A DNA stretch of 64,000 nucleotides from Tabrizicola sp. (GCF_022842145.1 NZ_JALHQD010000001.1:254127-318126), one strand, 5' to 3'; positions 1-9,102 are shown, counted from the stretch's first letter. Numbers and translations: made by a program. The notes: generated from the letters alone by a model not told the origin.

Positions 1-631
1 GTTCCGCCACGGACGCGGCAACTTCCAGCTGCACTACGCGCTGAACCGGCACCCGGAATGGCTGACCCCCGGCCTCGACGAGGTGGCGCTGATCCATCTG
101 GCCGACGGCATCGACTCTGTCTCCAAGGCCTCGAACGAGGCCGAACGCGGGATGCTTCCCACCACCCCCACGATCTGCCTCGGCCAGCCGCACCGCCTGG
201 ACCCCTCGCGTGTGCCTGCGGGCAAAGCGATCCTCTGGCTCCAGATCCCCGACGCACCTCGCCAGGTGAAAGGCGACGCCGCAAGCGAAATCGCCACCGA
301 CGGCACCTGGTCCGAAGCCACCCGCGAGGCCTTCGCCGACCGGATCGAAGCCATCCTGAAACGCCACATCAAGGACTTCGACACGATCAAGCTCGCCCGC
401 CGCGCCTACTCGCCTGCGGACCTGGAAAAGATGAACATCAACCTCGTCGGCGGCGACCCCTATGGCGGGCTTTGCACCATCGACCAGTTCTTCATCTTCC
501 GCCCCTACGCCCATTCGACGAACGGCACCAACTTGGTGCGCGGCTTCCATCACATCGGCGCATCGACCCACCCCGGCCCCGGCCTTGGCGGCGGCTCGGG
601 CTTCCTTGCGGCGAAAAGGCTGGGCGCATGA
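1..631 (+). CDS. FAD/NAD(P)-dependent oxidoreductase, phytoene desaturase-like (C-terminal part)
   Basis: The gene enters from the left edge, so only the last 209 residues are seen, read from base 2. The end carries a glycine-rich stretch (HIGASTHPGPGLGGGSG, about 25 residues from the stop), which in the phytoene desaturase/CrtI-like amine oxidase superfamily forms the C-terminal part of the FAD site. Members oxidise or isomerise carotenoids, retinoids or other lipids; the substrate cannot be read from this fragment. The stop overlaps the start of the following MarR gene (ATGA), so both are probably translated from one mRNA together with iorAB. The N-terminal Rossmann motif lies outside the window, so family assignment rests on the C-terminus alone. 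Confidence 0.75.
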   Translation, partial: FRHGRGNFQLHYALNRHPEWLTPGLDEVALIHLADGIDSVSKASNEAERGMLPTTPTICLGQPHRLDPSRVPAGKAILWLQIPDAPRQVKGDAASEIATDGTWSEATREAFADRIEAILKRHIKDFDTIKLARRAYSPADLEKMNINLVGGDPYGGLCTIDQFFIFRPYAHSTNGTNLVRGFHHIGASTHPGPGLGGGSGFLAAKRLGA

Positions 632-1116
632 CCGACCAGTCCCCTCCGGAGAAGCCGCCCGAAACCCTGCCCCGCCTGGGCGAGATCGGCCTGACCAACT
701 ACGCGCCCTACCTGATGAACCGCATCATGGGCCGCTACAACGCCAGTTTGCGCGACGAGATGGCGGGCCTGGGCCTGACCACACCGAAGATGCGGGCGCT
801 GGCCGTCCTTTCGGTCATCGAAGGCCCGCTGATCCGCGAGCTTGCGGTCTACTCCGTGGTCGAACAGTCCACGCTCTCGCGCGCGCTGGACCAGCTGGCC
901 GCCGACGGGTTGATCCGCCGCGAATCCGACGCCTCGGACAGCCGCGCCACCCGGGTCACCATTACCGAAGCGGGCCGCGCGCATTTCGAAACCCTCTGGC
1001 CCCGCATGGCCGAAGCCCAGGAACGCATGTTCCGCGGCATCCCGGCAAACGAGCGCCGCGCCTTCGTCGGCACGTTGCAAAAGATGCTGACCAACATCCG
1101 CAAGCACGAGATCTGA
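628..1116 (+). CDS. MarR-family transcriptional regulator
   Basis: A 162-residue protein with the MarR layout: helical N-terminus (about 20-60), winged helix-turn-helix (about 60-115, including VEQSTLSRALDQL as recognition helix and the wing ESDASDSRATRVTIT), and a C-terminal dimerisation helix. The reading frame stays open far upstream, but the start at 628 is chosen because it overlaps the preceding stop and gives a normal family length. It sits between an oxidoreductase and iorA, three bases before the latter, so it probably controls this operon in response to an aromatic or acyl metabolite. That role is inferred from position; the ligand is unknown. Confidence 0.85.
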   Translation: MTDQSPPEKPPETLPRLGEIGLTNYAPYLMNRIMGRYNASLRDEMAGLGLTTPKMRALAVLSVIEGPLIRELAVYSVVEQSTLSRALDQLAADGLIRRESDASDSRATRVTITEAGRAHFETLWPRMAEAQERMFRGIPANERRAFVGTLQKMLTNIRKHEI

Positions 1117-1119
1117 GAC

Positions 1120-3267
1120 ATGGCCGAACGTTCCTTCAAGGCCGAAGTCGAACACCTGCGCAAGGGCGCGGGCGATACCTTCACCGGCGAAGGCATCCTT
1201 GCGATCACCAAGGCGCTTCTGGAAAACGGCGTCGGCTACGTTGGCGGCTACCAGGGCGCGCCGATCAGCCACCTGATGGATGTCCTCGCCGATGCCGAAG
1301 ATCTGATGGCCGAGCTTGGCATCCGCTTCGAGGCCAACGCGAACGAGGCGGCGGCGGCGGCGATGCTGGCGGCCTCGGTCCACTACCCGATCCGCGGTGC
1401 GGTGACGTTCAAGGGCTCTGTCGGGGTCAACGTCGCTTCGGACGCCCTTGCGAACCTGGCCTCCAGCGGCGTGAACGGCGGCGCCCTCATCATCGTGGGC
1501 GAGGATTACGGCGAAGGCTCCTCCATCATGCAGGAACGCAGCCACGCCTTCGCGATGAAGTCGCAGTTCTGGCTTCTGGACCCTCGCCCCAACCTGCCCT
1601 GCATCACCCAGGCGGTGAAGGACAGCTTCGAACTTTCCGAGGCGTCGAACACCCCCGTCATGCTGATGGTCCGCATCCGGTCCTGCCATGTCACCGGCAG
1701 CTTCCAGACCCGCGACAACCAGCGCCCGAAACTGTCGGTCAAGGACGCCCTGTCGAACCCGCAGTCCGACTTCGCACGCGTCGTCCTGCCGCCGATGTCC
1801 TTTGCCCACGAACAGGACAAGATCAAGAACCGCTGGCCCGCCGCCGAAAAGTTCATCCGCGAGCGCCAGTTGAACGAGGTCTTCGGCCCGAAGACCGCCC
1901 CCGTCGGTCTCGTCCTGCAGGGCGGCATGTACAACGGAGTCATCCGCGCGCTGCAGCGCTTGGGCCTCGCCGATATCTGGGGCAACAGCCAGGTTCCGCT
2001 TTACGTGCTGAACGTCACCTACCCCCTCCTCTCCTCCGAGTTCCTGGAGTTCTGCGAAGGCAAGGATCAGGTCCTGGTGATCGAGGAAGGCCAGCCCGAG
2101 TTCATCGAGCAGCAGCTTTCCACCTTCCTCTACCGCGCCGGGTCAAGCGTCAAACTGCGCGGCAAGGGCATCCTGCCGATGGCCGGGGAATATACCGGGC
2201 AGGTGATGCTGGACGGGATCGCGGCCTTCCTGAAGGAAGCCGCGCCGCATATGCTCCCCGCGTTGATCCGCGCCCCGAACGAGGACAAGCCGCAGATCCC
2301 GGACCTGACCAAGACCGTCCCGATCCGACCCCCCGGTTTCTGCACCGGCTGCCCCGAACGCCCGATCTTCGCCGCGATAAAACTGGTGCAGAAGGAAACC
2401 GGCAGGCTGCAGATTTCTGCGGACATCGGCTGCCACCTCTTCGGCTCACTTCCCCCGTTCGAGATCGGCGGCGCGACGATGGGGTACGGCCTTGGTCCCG
2501 CTGCCAACGCGGCTTTCGACGGCGGTGGCGAACGCCGCCCGCTGTCGATCATTGGCGACGGCGGGTTCTGGCATAACGGGCTGAGCTCCAGCTTCACCAA
2601 CATGGCCTTCAACAAGTCCGACGGCGTGGCGGTGATCGTCGACAACTACTACTCCGCCGCGACAGGCGGGCAGGACATCATGTCCTCGCGCGCTGACAAC
2701 CCGACCAAGGCGACGAAGCACCCGATCACCAAGGCGCTGAAAGGCATCGGGATCGAATGGGTGCGGCAGGTGGACCGGACCTATGACGTGGGCAAGATGC
2801 GCGACGTGTTGCGTGAGGCGCTAACCACCGACACCCCCGGCCCCAAGGTCATCGTCGCCTCGTCCGAATGCATGCTGAACAAGCAGCGCCGCGAAAAGCC
2901 GCTGGCCCAGCAGGCGATCAAGGAGGGCCGCCGGGTGGAGGCGCCCCGCTTCGGCGTCGATGAAGACGTCTGCACCGGCGACCACGCCTGCATCCGCCTG
3001 TCGGGTTGCCCGTCGCTGTCCTTGAAGAAGCTGGACGACCCGCTGCGCGACGACCCCGTGGCCAGCATCGACCAAAGCTGCGTCGGCTGCGGCAATTGCG
3101 GCGAAGTGGCCGATGCCGCCGTCCTCTGCCCATCCTTCTACCGCGCCGACGTGGTCCACAACCCGTCGAAATGGGAGGCGAAGATGGCCGCTTTCCGGAC
3201 GAAGGTCATCGGCTGGCTGCAATCCCGCCGCGCCGCGCGACGGCTGGACTTCGGGGGCACGGCATGA
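1120..3267 (+). CDS. iorA: Indolepyruvate ferredoxin oxidoreductase, alpha subunit
   Basis: This 715-residue protein has the pyruvate-type pyrimidine-binding domain at the N-terminus, the TPP-binding domain in the middle (GDGGFWHNGLSSS around residues 480-492) and a ferredoxin-like tail. Family enzymes oxidatively decarboxylate aryl pyruvates made by transamination of aromatic amino acids, giving aryl-acetyl-CoA and reduced ferredoxin in the cytoplasm. The tail has two cysteine clusters: C618, C624, C630 and C654, C657, C660, C670. The first lacks the usual CxxCxxC spacing while the second has it. The stop overlaps the start of iorB, so the two subunits are translationally coupled. Confidence 0.9.
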   Translation: MAERSFKAEVEHLRKGAGDTFTGEGILAITKALLENGVGYVGGYQGAPISHLMDVLADAEDLMAELGIRFEANANEAAAAAMLAASVHYPIRGAVTFKGSVGVNVASDALANLASSGVNGGALIIVGEDYGEGSSIMQERSHAFAMKSQFWLLDPRPNLPCITQAVKDSFELSEASNTPVMLMVRIRSCHVTGSFQTRDNQRPKLSVKDALSNPQSDFARVVLPPMSFAHEQDKIKNRWPAAEKFIRERQLNEVFGPKTAPVGLVLQGGMYNGVIRALQRLGLADIWGNSQVPLYVLNVTYPLLSSEFLEFCEGKDQVLVIEEGQPEFIEQQLSTFLYRAGSSVKLRGKGILPMAGEYTGQVMLDGIAAFLKEAAPHMLPALIRAPNEDKPQIPDLTKTVPIRPPGFCTGCPERPIFAAIKLVQKETGRLQISADIGCHLFGSLPPFEIGGATMGYGLGPAANAAFDGGGERRPLSIIGDGGFWHNGLSSSFTNMAFNKSDGVAVIVDNYYSAATGGQDIMSSRADNPTKATKHPITKALKGIGIEWVRQVDRTYDVGKMRDVLREALTTDTPGPKVIVASSECMLNKQRREKPLAQQAIKEGRRVEAPRFGVDEDVCTGDHACIRLSGCPSLSLKKLDDPLRDDPVASIDQSCVGCGNCGEVADAAVLCPSFYRADVVHNPSKWEAKMAAFRTKVIGWLQSRRAARRLDFGGTA

Positions 3268-4826
3268 CCTTGCACGAAACCATCGGGGCCGAGACCGAGT
3301 CTCGCCAAGCCGACCCGCGCCTGTCCGGGATCATCAAGCTGGCAATCCTTGCCGTCGGTGGCCAGGGCGGCGGCGTCCTGACCGGCTGGATCGAAGACCT
3401 TGCCCGCGCGCAAGGCTATGCCGCGCAGGCGACCAGCGTGGCGGGTGTCTCGCAGCGCACCGGGGCCACGGTCTACTATGTGGAAATGGCCCCGCAAAAG
3501 CCCGGCGAACCCGTCCCGGTCTTCTCCCTCATGCCTGCCCCCGGCGACGTCGACATCATGATCACCGCCGAAATGATGGAAGCCGGCCGCTCGATCATCC
3601 GGGGCTTCGTCACGCCGGACCGGACCGTCCTCATCACCTCGACCCACCGCGCGCTGGCGGTGTCGGAAAAGATGGTCCCCGGCGACGGCATCGCCTCCTC
3701 CGACGAGGTGATGGCCGCCGCCGAAATCGCCGCCCGGCGAGTCATCGCCGCCGACTTTGACGCTTTGGCGATCCGCAACGGCTCGGTCATTTCCGCCTCC
3801 CTCTTCGGCGCATTGGCCGGTGCGGGCGTCCTCCCCTTCCCGCGTGAGGCCTTCGAAGCCGCGATCAGGTCCGGGGGAAAAGGTATCGACGGCTCGCTCC
3901 GCGCTTTTGCGGCGGCCTACGAGGTCGCGGCGAACCCGACGCCCGAAGTAGCACCTGTCGCCGCGGTCAAGCCCGAATCGAAAGTCCAAGGCCCCGCCCG
4001 GCTGATGGCCGAATGGGACAGGCTTGCCGCCCGCGTCGCCGCCCTGCCGGCGCCGGTCGCCGAACTGGCACTCCCCGGCCTGCGCAAGGTCGTGGACTTC
4101 CAGGACCTCCGCTACGGCGCGGAATACCTCGACCGCCTTGGTACGGTCCTTTCCCGCGACGACGCCGCGCACGGTTGGGTCCTGTCACGCGAGGCCGCCA
4201 AGTACATCGCCAACGCGCTGGCCTACGACGATATCATCCGCGTCGCCGACCTGAAAACCCGCGCCCGCCGCTTCGACCGCATCCGCGCCGAAATGCGGGT
4301 GAAGGACGCCAATGTCCTCCACCTGACCGAATTCTTCCACCCCCGCGCCGAAGAGATCGTCGGTATGTTCCCCGCCCGCCTTGGCGCGAAGGTAGTTGCT
4401 GACCCGAAGTGGATGGCCCGCCTGACCCGCTGGTTCGACAAGGGCCGCCGGTTGCGGACCGACAGCCTGCCCGCCTTCGTGACGCTCCATATCCTTGGCG
4501 GGATGAAAGGCTGGCGTCGCCGCACCCTGCGCCACGCCCAGGAACAGGCGCATCTGACACACTGGCTGGACACCGCGCTCGCCCAGACCACCCGCAACTA
4601 CGACCTTGCGGTGGAACTGATCCGCTGCCGCCGCCTGATCAAGGGCTACTCCGACACCCATGTCCGAGGCTATGCGAAGTTCGACCGCGTCCTTGCCGCC
4701 ACCGCCCGCATCGCCCACCGCGAGGACGCCGCCGACTGGTGCCGCCGCCTGCGCGAGGCGGCCCTTCTGGACGAAGAGGGCAAGGCTCTGGACGGCGCGA
4801 TCCGCACCATCGACAGTTTCGCCTGA
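3264..4826 (+). CDS. iorB: Indolepyruvate oxidoreductase beta subunit with DUF6537-type C-terminus
   Basis: A 520-residue protein whose first 200 residues are the gamma/beta-type catalytic domain of 2-oxoacid:ferredoxin oxidoreductases, with the glycine motif AVGGQGGGVLTGW near residue 20. The remaining roughly 300 residues, rich in Arg and Leu, match the DUF6537 region that in other bacteria is fused into one very long IorA-type protein. The frame is open upstream inside iorA, but the ATG at 3264 that overlaps the iorA stop gives the expected N-terminus. It acts with IorA on aryl pyruvates. A hairpin follows 8 bases after the stop. Confidence 0.88.
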   Translation: MTLHETIGAETESRQADPRLSGIIKLAILAVGGQGGGVLTGWIEDLARAQGYAAQATSVAGVSQRTGATVYYVEMAPQKPGEPVPVFSLMPAPGDVDIMITAEMMEAGRSIIRGFVTPDRTVLITSTHRALAVSEKMVPGDGIASSDEVMAAAEIAARRVIAADFDALAIRNGSVISASLFGALAGAGVLPFPREAFEAAIRSGGKGIDGSLRAFAAAYEVAANPTPEVAPVAAVKPESKVQGPARLMAEWDRLAARVAALPAPVAELALPGLRKVVDFQDLRYGAEYLDRLGTVLSRDDAAHGWVLSREAAKYIANALAYDDIIRVADLKTRARRFDRIRAEMRVKDANVLHLTEFFHPRAEEIVGMFPARLGAKVVADPKWMARLTRWFDKGRRLRTDSLPAFVTLHILGGMKGWRRRTLRHAQEQAHLTHWLDTALAQTTRNYDLAVELIRCRRLIKGYSDTHVRGYAKFDRVLAATARIAHREDAADWCRRLREAALLDEEGKALDGAIRTIDSFA

Positions 4827-4834
4827 ACGAAGAA

Positions 4835-4852
4835 GGGGGCGTTCCCGCCCCC
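4835..4852 (+). terminator. Hairpin after iorB
   Basis: GGGGGCG, a TTCC loop and CGCCCCC form a 7-bp GC stem just downstream of the iorB stop and before the 3' end of the convergent flavin reductase gene. The following run is only ATTT, so intrinsic termination would be weak; the site may serve both convergent transcripts. Confidence 0.5.
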
Positions 4853-4870
4853 CATTTCAGATCCCGGTGG

Positions 4871-5365
4871 CTACTCCGCCAGCGCGCGATACCCGCCGTT
4901 CCAGTAGACCAGCGCCCCGGCACCCGGCGTGGTCCGGACCGCCCGCACCCGCCCGATCAGGATCGAATGGGTCGCCCGGTCGATCATCTCCTCCACCGTG
5001 CAGTCGAACGCCGCCGGAGCGCCCGTCAGCAGCCGCGCGCCGGTGACCGCGGTTTCCCACTCGGCCCCGTCATACCGGGCCGCACCCTTCACCCCGCCGA
5101 AGCCCGAGAACCGCTCCGCCACCGCCTGATGCGCGGCCCCCAGCGAGGACCAGCCGAACCGGCCATACTTCACCAGCAAGGGATGCGCCGAGGCGGTCCG
5201 GTTCACGCAGGCCAACAACAGGGGCGGGTCCGCCGACAGCGAGATGGCCGAAGTCACCACCAGACCCGAGGCTTCCTCCCCGTCGCCCACGGTCAGGATG
5301 CTGCAATTGCCCACGAAGGCCCGCATCGCATCGCGAAACTCTTTCCCGTTCGGTTCTTCGGCCAT
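4871..5365 (-). CDS. Flavin reductase family protein (two-component monooxygenase partner)
   Basis: A 164-residue protein of the FMN-binding split-barrel flavin reductase family (HpaC/RutF type). Typical features are FRDAMRAFVGNCSILT near the start, GLVVTSAISLSADPPLLLACVN in the middle (FMN phosphate contact) and HSILIGRV near the end. Such enzymes use NAD(P)H to reduce free FMN and pass it to a partner monooxygenase. The partner is evidently the LLM-family gene immediately upstream on the same strand, with 9 bases between them. The substrate of the pair is not predictable. Confidence 0.88.
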   Translation of the reverse strand: MAEEPNGKEFRDAMRAFVGNCSILTVGDGEEASGLVVTSAISLSADPPLLLACVNRTASAHPLLVKYGRFGWSSLGAAHQAVAERFSGFGGVKGAARYDGAEWETAVTGARLLTGAPAAFDCTVEEMIDRATHSILIGRVRAVRTTPGAGALVYWNGGYRALAE

Positions 5366-5374
5366 CGTCTTCCC

Positions 5375-6466
5375 TTACCTGATCCCGGCAGCTGCCAGCT
5401 TCGGCAGCACCGTATCGCGGAAATAGGGGAACTCCTCGACATAGTCGACGAACGATAGCGTCGTCCCCGCAAAGCCCGTCGCGTGCAGCTTCAGGATCCC
5501 CTCAGCCACCTGATCCGGCGTACCGATCAGCGGGAATCCGCCGTGGCCCAGCGCAAAGAGGTGCTTGATCTGCGCCAGCAGGTCATGCGGAAAGCTGTGG
5601 GCATGGGCGAACTGCAAGCGCACAAGGTTGTCCACCGCATCGGTATCGGCGCTCTCGACCGCCGTGTAATCGGCATAGGCCTTCGCCTCCGCCTCGGTCG
5701 GGCGGCAGATGACGTGGCTGAAGGTCAGCACGTTGACATCCCGCCCCTTGGCCTTGGCCTGCGCCTTCAGTTCCGAAATCTCGACCTTCGACCGCTCTAG
5801 GTCGATGGCCGGCGTGAACAGGAAATTGGCGTTGTCCGTTGCGAACTCCCGACCCTGGGGCGAGCCTGCCGCGTTGATGATCGGCACCGTGCCGCGGATC
5901 GGCTTCGGGTCGCCCTTCACCTTCGCGGCCTTGAAATACTTTCCCTCCCAATCAAAATGACTGTCCGAGGTCCAAAGCTTCTGGATCAGGTCGTACCACT
6001 CCTGCGCATAGGCGTAGCGCGTCTCGTGATCGTCGGGCAGCGACAGGCCCAGCGCCTCGTATTCCGGCTTGTTCCAGCCTGCCACGATGTTCAGCCCCGC
6101 GCGGCCGTGACCGATCTGGTCGATGGTCGCCATCTGCTTGGCCACCACCACCGGATGGTTGGCCGCCGTGTGGATCGTGGCAAAGACCGCGATGTTCTTC
6201 GTCGCCGCCAGCAGCCCTGCGGCCCAGGTCATCGTCTCCAGCACGCCGCCGTGGAAATCCGTCTCGCCGCCATAGCCGATCCAGCGGGCAATCGGCAGCA
6301 TGAAGTCGATCCCGGCCTCATCCAGCATCTTGGCGAGTTTCAGGTTGTTGTCCCAGCTGTTGACCCAGCGCTCCGGCGCCTTGGTGGGGGTCATCCCGGA
6401 CGAGCAGTTGGTCGAGAAAGTGCCCAGGCGAAAGCGATCGCCCGAGAGCATCGGGTGGTGTGGCAT
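5375..6466 (-). CDS. LLM-class FMNH2-dependent monooxygenase (RutA/SfnG-like)
   Basis: A 363-residue TIM-barrel protein of the luciferase-like monooxygenase family. Segments such as IGYGGETDFHG, ATIDQIGHGRAGLNIVAGWNKPEYEALG and HDERY-like DDHETRYAYAQEWYDL resemble pyrimidine monooxygenase RutA and dimethylsulfone monooxygenase SfnG. It would use reduced FMN from the neighbouring reductase and O2 to cleave a C-N, C-S or similar bond. Neither other rut genes nor sulfonate genes lie nearby, so the substrate stays open. It is first in a leftward operon whose putative promoter faces the divergent regulator at 6582. Confidence 0.85.
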   Translation of the reverse strand: MPHHPMLSGDRFRLGTFSTNCSSGMTPTKAPERWVNSWDNNLKLAKMLDEAGIDFMLPIARWIGYGGETDFHGGVLETMTWAAGLLAATKNIAVFATIHTAANHPVVVAKQMATIDQIGHGRAGLNIVAGWNKPEYEALGLSLPDDHETRYAYAQEWYDLIQKLWTSDSHFDWEGKYFKAAKVKGDPKPIRGTVPIINAAGSPQGREFATDNANFLFTPAIDLERSKVEISELKAQAKAKGRDVNVLTFSHVICRPTEAEAKAYADYTAVESADTDAVDNLVRLQFAHAHSFPHDLLAQIKHLFALGHGGFPLIGTPDQVAEGILKLHATGFAGTTLSFVDYVEEFPYFRDTVLPKLAAAGIR

Positions 6467-6510
6467 GTCGGTCTTCCCTGTTCCAGTTTTGATGGTATTT
6501 TATGCTTGAA

Positions 6511-6538
6511 AGTCTATCGTAAATTCCATTTGCGTCAA
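6511..6538 (-). promoter_or_regulatory. Putative promoter of the LLM monooxygenase operon
   Basis: On the minus strand TTGACG and TAGACT are separated by 16 bases, 45 bases ahead of the monooxygenase start. The surrounding 60 bases are clearly richer in A and T than the flanking genes, as expected for a shared divergent control region between the monooxygenase operon and the winged-helix regulator. Confidence 0.4.
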
Positions 6539-6581
6539 CGGTCGGCTGCGACCAGACTCGGCCGGGCGCAGGGGGAACGGC

Positions 6582-7136
6582 ATGGCGGGAAAAAAGGTTC
6601 AAACTCAAAATGATGGCCCGCTGCGCGGGCTCGATTGGCACTGGCACCTTGCGGAGGGTCCGGTCGAGGTCGACGCGACCGAACTGGAATTCGCGCTGAT
6701 GCGCACGTTCGAGGGATTCGGACGCTGGCAGTCGGAATGTCTGGCCTCGGTCTGCGATCTGGCCGCGACGGGGCCGGAAAACGCGCTGTTGCACATCATC
6801 CGGATGAACGACCGGCCTAAGACCATCAAGGACCTCGCGCGCCTGACCAACCGCGATGACGTGCCGAACATCCAGTATTCGCTGCGCAAGCTGCTGGGGG
6901 CGGGCCTGATCCTGCGCAAGGGCGCCGGGCGGTCGGGGGTGACCTACGAAGTCACCGACGAAGGCCGCCGCGTCACCGACGACTACGGCGCAGTGCGGCG
7001 GCGTCTGCTGATCCAGGCCGTCGCCAACCTGCCCGGCTTTTCCGACCGGCTGGCCGAGGCGACCCGGACGCTGAACCTTCTGTCGGGGATCTACGAAGAG
7101 ATTTCGCGCGTGGCGGCCACGCATCGCCGCAGCTAA
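6582..7136 (+). CDS. Winged-helix (MarR-like) transcriptional regulator
   Basis: A 184-residue protein with a predicted winged helix in the second half: KTIKDLARLTNRDDVPNIQYSLRKLLGAGLI forms the helix-turn-helix and GVTYEVTDEGRRVTDDY the wing. A strong ribosome site (AGGGGG) lies 6 bases ahead of the start. It is divergent from the flavin monooxygenase pair and is the obvious candidate for its regulator; this is inferred from position. The N-terminal 50 residues (LDWHWHLAEGPVEVD) are not typical of short MarR proteins and resemble the longer MarR/HpaR-like group seen in aromatic catabolism clusters. Confidence 0.75.
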   Translation: MAGKKVQTQNDGPLRGLDWHWHLAEGPVEVDATELEFALMRTFEGFGRWQSECLASVCDLAATGPENALLHIIRMNDRPKTIKDLARLTNRDDVPNIQYSLRKLLGAGLILRKGAGRSGVTYEVTDEGRRVTDDYGAVRRRLLIQAVANLPGFSDRLAEATRTLNLLSGIYEEISRVAATHRRS

Positions 7137-7145
7137 GGCGCGGCG

Positions 7146-8114
7146 CTAGCCTTTCAGCGTGTCGCGGGGGGACAGGCCATAGCGGGCGCGGTAAAGCTCG
7201 GAGAACCGGCCGAAGTGGGTGAAGCCCCAGCGCATCGCGATGTCAGTGACCCGCGTTCCGCGCGGCGCGGCCAGAAGGTCGGCATGCGCGCGCGCCAACC
7301 GCGCCTCGCGCCAATAGCCCAAGGGGGTGGTGCTGCGGTATTCGCGGAACGCCAGTTGCAGACCCCGCGGCGAGATGCCTGCCGCCTGGGCCAGGTCTTC
7401 CAGGGTGATCTGCTGGTCCAGATGCGCCTCGATATAGCTTTCGGCTTGCCGCAGGTGGCGGGGACGCGGGGCAGCGCGGGTCCGCGCCAGTTGCGCCCGG
7501 TGATCGTGCGATGCCTCAAGCAGGCCTGACAGGACCGAGCTTTCGATCTGCCGTGCCATCAGGCCGGGACCGATGGGGGGGTGACCTGCATCGACTTCGG
7601 ACACCAGCCACATCACCAGCCGCCGCAAGGCCGCACCCGGGCCGGTGGAGACATCCAGCGGGCCATCGAACGTCAGCGGTCGATCGGATGGCCCGCCAAG
7701 CTGGACGGCCAGGTAATCCTGCAAAGCCCGCCGCGACACCTGGACGAGGACCTGCCTTGTGCCTTCCTCCCAGGTCATGCGGGTGGGCAGGTGCGGGTTC
7801 AGGATCGCGGCCTGTTGCGGCGTTGACAGATAGGTCCGCGCGCCGTTGGTGATCTCGGCCCCGCCCTCGATCGGGATCTGCAAGAGGTAGAACTCGCCAA
7901 GCTCTCCGGGGGCGATCAGGGTCTTGGCGCCATACTCGATGTAATTCAGCGACAGGCGCTGGCCCGACAGGTGGTGGTGGCAGGCATCGAACAGGCTGCG
8001 CGCGCCAAGCGTCTCCAGCCGGTGCGGGCAAAAGATCGCCGCAACCTTCTCGCGCGCCTCGTCAAGGTCGCGCGACCGGAATAGCGCATGGTGTCCAAGC
8101 AGCGCGGCTGCCAT
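7146..8114 (-). CDS. AraC-family transcriptional regulator
   Basis: A 322-residue regulator. The N-terminal 180 residues resemble the AraC_binding_2 sensor domain (LSLNYIEYGA, FYLLQIPIEGGAEI, RQVLVQVSRRALQDYL). The last 100 residues are the double helix-turn-helix, with QQITLEDLAQAAGISPRGLQLAFREY and the highly typical ending RWGFTHFGRFSELYRARYGLSP. It is divergent from the SDR and FMO genes starting at 8279, with 164 bases between, and probably activates them. The inducing ligand is unknown. Confidence 0.88.
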   Translation of the reverse strand: MAAALLGHHALFRSRDLDEAREKVAAIFCPHRLETLGARSLFDACHHHLSGQRLSLNYIEYGAKTLIAPGELGEFYLLQIPIEGGAEITNGARTYLSTPQQAAILNPHLPTRMTWEEGTRQVLVQVSRRALQDYLAVQLGGPSDRPLTFDGPLDVSTGPGAALRRLVMWLVSEVDAGHPPIGPGLMARQIESSVLSGLLEASHDHRAQLARTRAAPRPRHLRQAESYIEAHLDQQITLEDLAQAAGISPRGLQLAFREYRSTTPLGYWREARLARAHADLLAAPRGTRVTDIAMRWGFTHFGRFSELYRARYGLSPRDTLKG

Positions 8115-8278
8115 CTCTCGACCCCTTGTTCCGCACCGATCCTAGCACGGGCTGCGGCAATCTTGCGCGGCGCGCCGCCGTTTTTTTCGTTTTCCGGATA
8201 ATCGCAATGTCCAGCGGATAGACCCCTGCACCGGGTCGGCCAGACTTCCTTCAGGTTCAAAAGATCGAGGAGGCTGGG

Positions 8279-9046
8279 ATGCGCGGACTATCGGGCAAGG
8301 TGGCCATCGTGCCGGGCGGCTGCACCAAGATCGGCCGTGCCGTGGTCGATGCGTTCGTGGCGGCCGGAACGCAGGTAATGGTCGCGGACATTGCCGAGGG
8401 CGGCGGCTTTCCAGACGGGGTCGCCTTCCAACCCTGTGACCTGCGCGAGGATGCGCAGATTGCCGATCTGGTCCGCGCCACGCAGGACCGTTTCGGCCGG
8501 ATCGACTTTCTGGTCAACGTCGCCTGCTCCTATCTCGACAACGGCGCGGCCTCGACCCGGTCGGAATGGCTGGAAAGTCTGAACGTGAATGTCGTCGGCT
8601 CGGTCGTGCTGATGCAGGCCGCCCTCCCCGAGTTGGAAAGGAACCGCGGTGCCATCGTCAACTTCGGCTCCATCTCCTCGCGCGTGGCGCAGACCGGACG
8701 CTGGCTTTATCCGGTGTCGAAGGCCGCGATCCTGCAACTGACGCGCAATCAGGCGATGGACCTTGCGCCCAAGGGCATCCGGGTGAACGCGGTCAGTCCC
8801 GGCTGGACCTGGTCAAACATCATGGACCAGCTGACCAACGGCAACCGCGCCAAGACCGACAGTGTCGCGGCACCGTTCCACCTTCTGGGCCGGGTCGCCG
8901 ACCCTGCCGAGGTTGCCTCCGCCGTCCTGTTTCTCTGCTCGGACGATGCCGGCTTCATCACCGGCACCGATATCCGGGTCGACGGCGGCTATTCCGCCAT
9001 GGGCCCCGAACGCGCCGAGCCTGCCATTCCACTTCTGATGTCCTGA
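8279..9046 (+). CDS. SDR-family oxidoreductase
   Basis: A 255-residue classical short-chain dehydrogenase. The catalytic S133, Y144 and K148 are present (SISSRVAQTGRWLYPVSK), as are the VNAVSPGW loop and a C-terminal DGGYSAMG. The cofactor loop reads PGGCTKIG in place of the usual TGGxxGIG, a modest departure that may affect cofactor preference. The ribosome site GAGGAGG is strong. It is followed by an FMO-type monooxygenase 56 bases later, so the two may act in sequence on one alcohol or ketone; that is inference from adjacency. Confidence 0.87.
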   Translation: MRGLSGKVAIVPGGCTKIGRAVVDAFVAAGTQVMVADIAEGGGFPDGVAFQPCDLREDAQIADLVRATQDRFGRIDFLVNVACSYLDNGAASTRSEWLESLNVNVVGSVVLMQAALPELERNRGAIVNFGSISSRVAQTGRWLYPVSKAAILQLTRNQAMDLAPKGIRVNAVSPGWTWSNIMDQLTNGNRAKTDSVAAPFHLLGRVADPAEVASAVLFLCSDDAGFITGTDIRVDGGYSAMGPERAEPAIPLLMS

Positions 9047-9102
9047 GCCTGCCGACCGGCGTCCGAACCGGGGTCCAGCCTTTCAACCAACGGGGAACAA
9101 CC

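Noticed and set aside
462-2576. 704-codon plus-strand frame across the MarR and iorA genes
   Set aside because: It is an Arg/Pro-rich shadow frame typical of high-GC DNA, and the other frames give clear MarR and IorA proteins.
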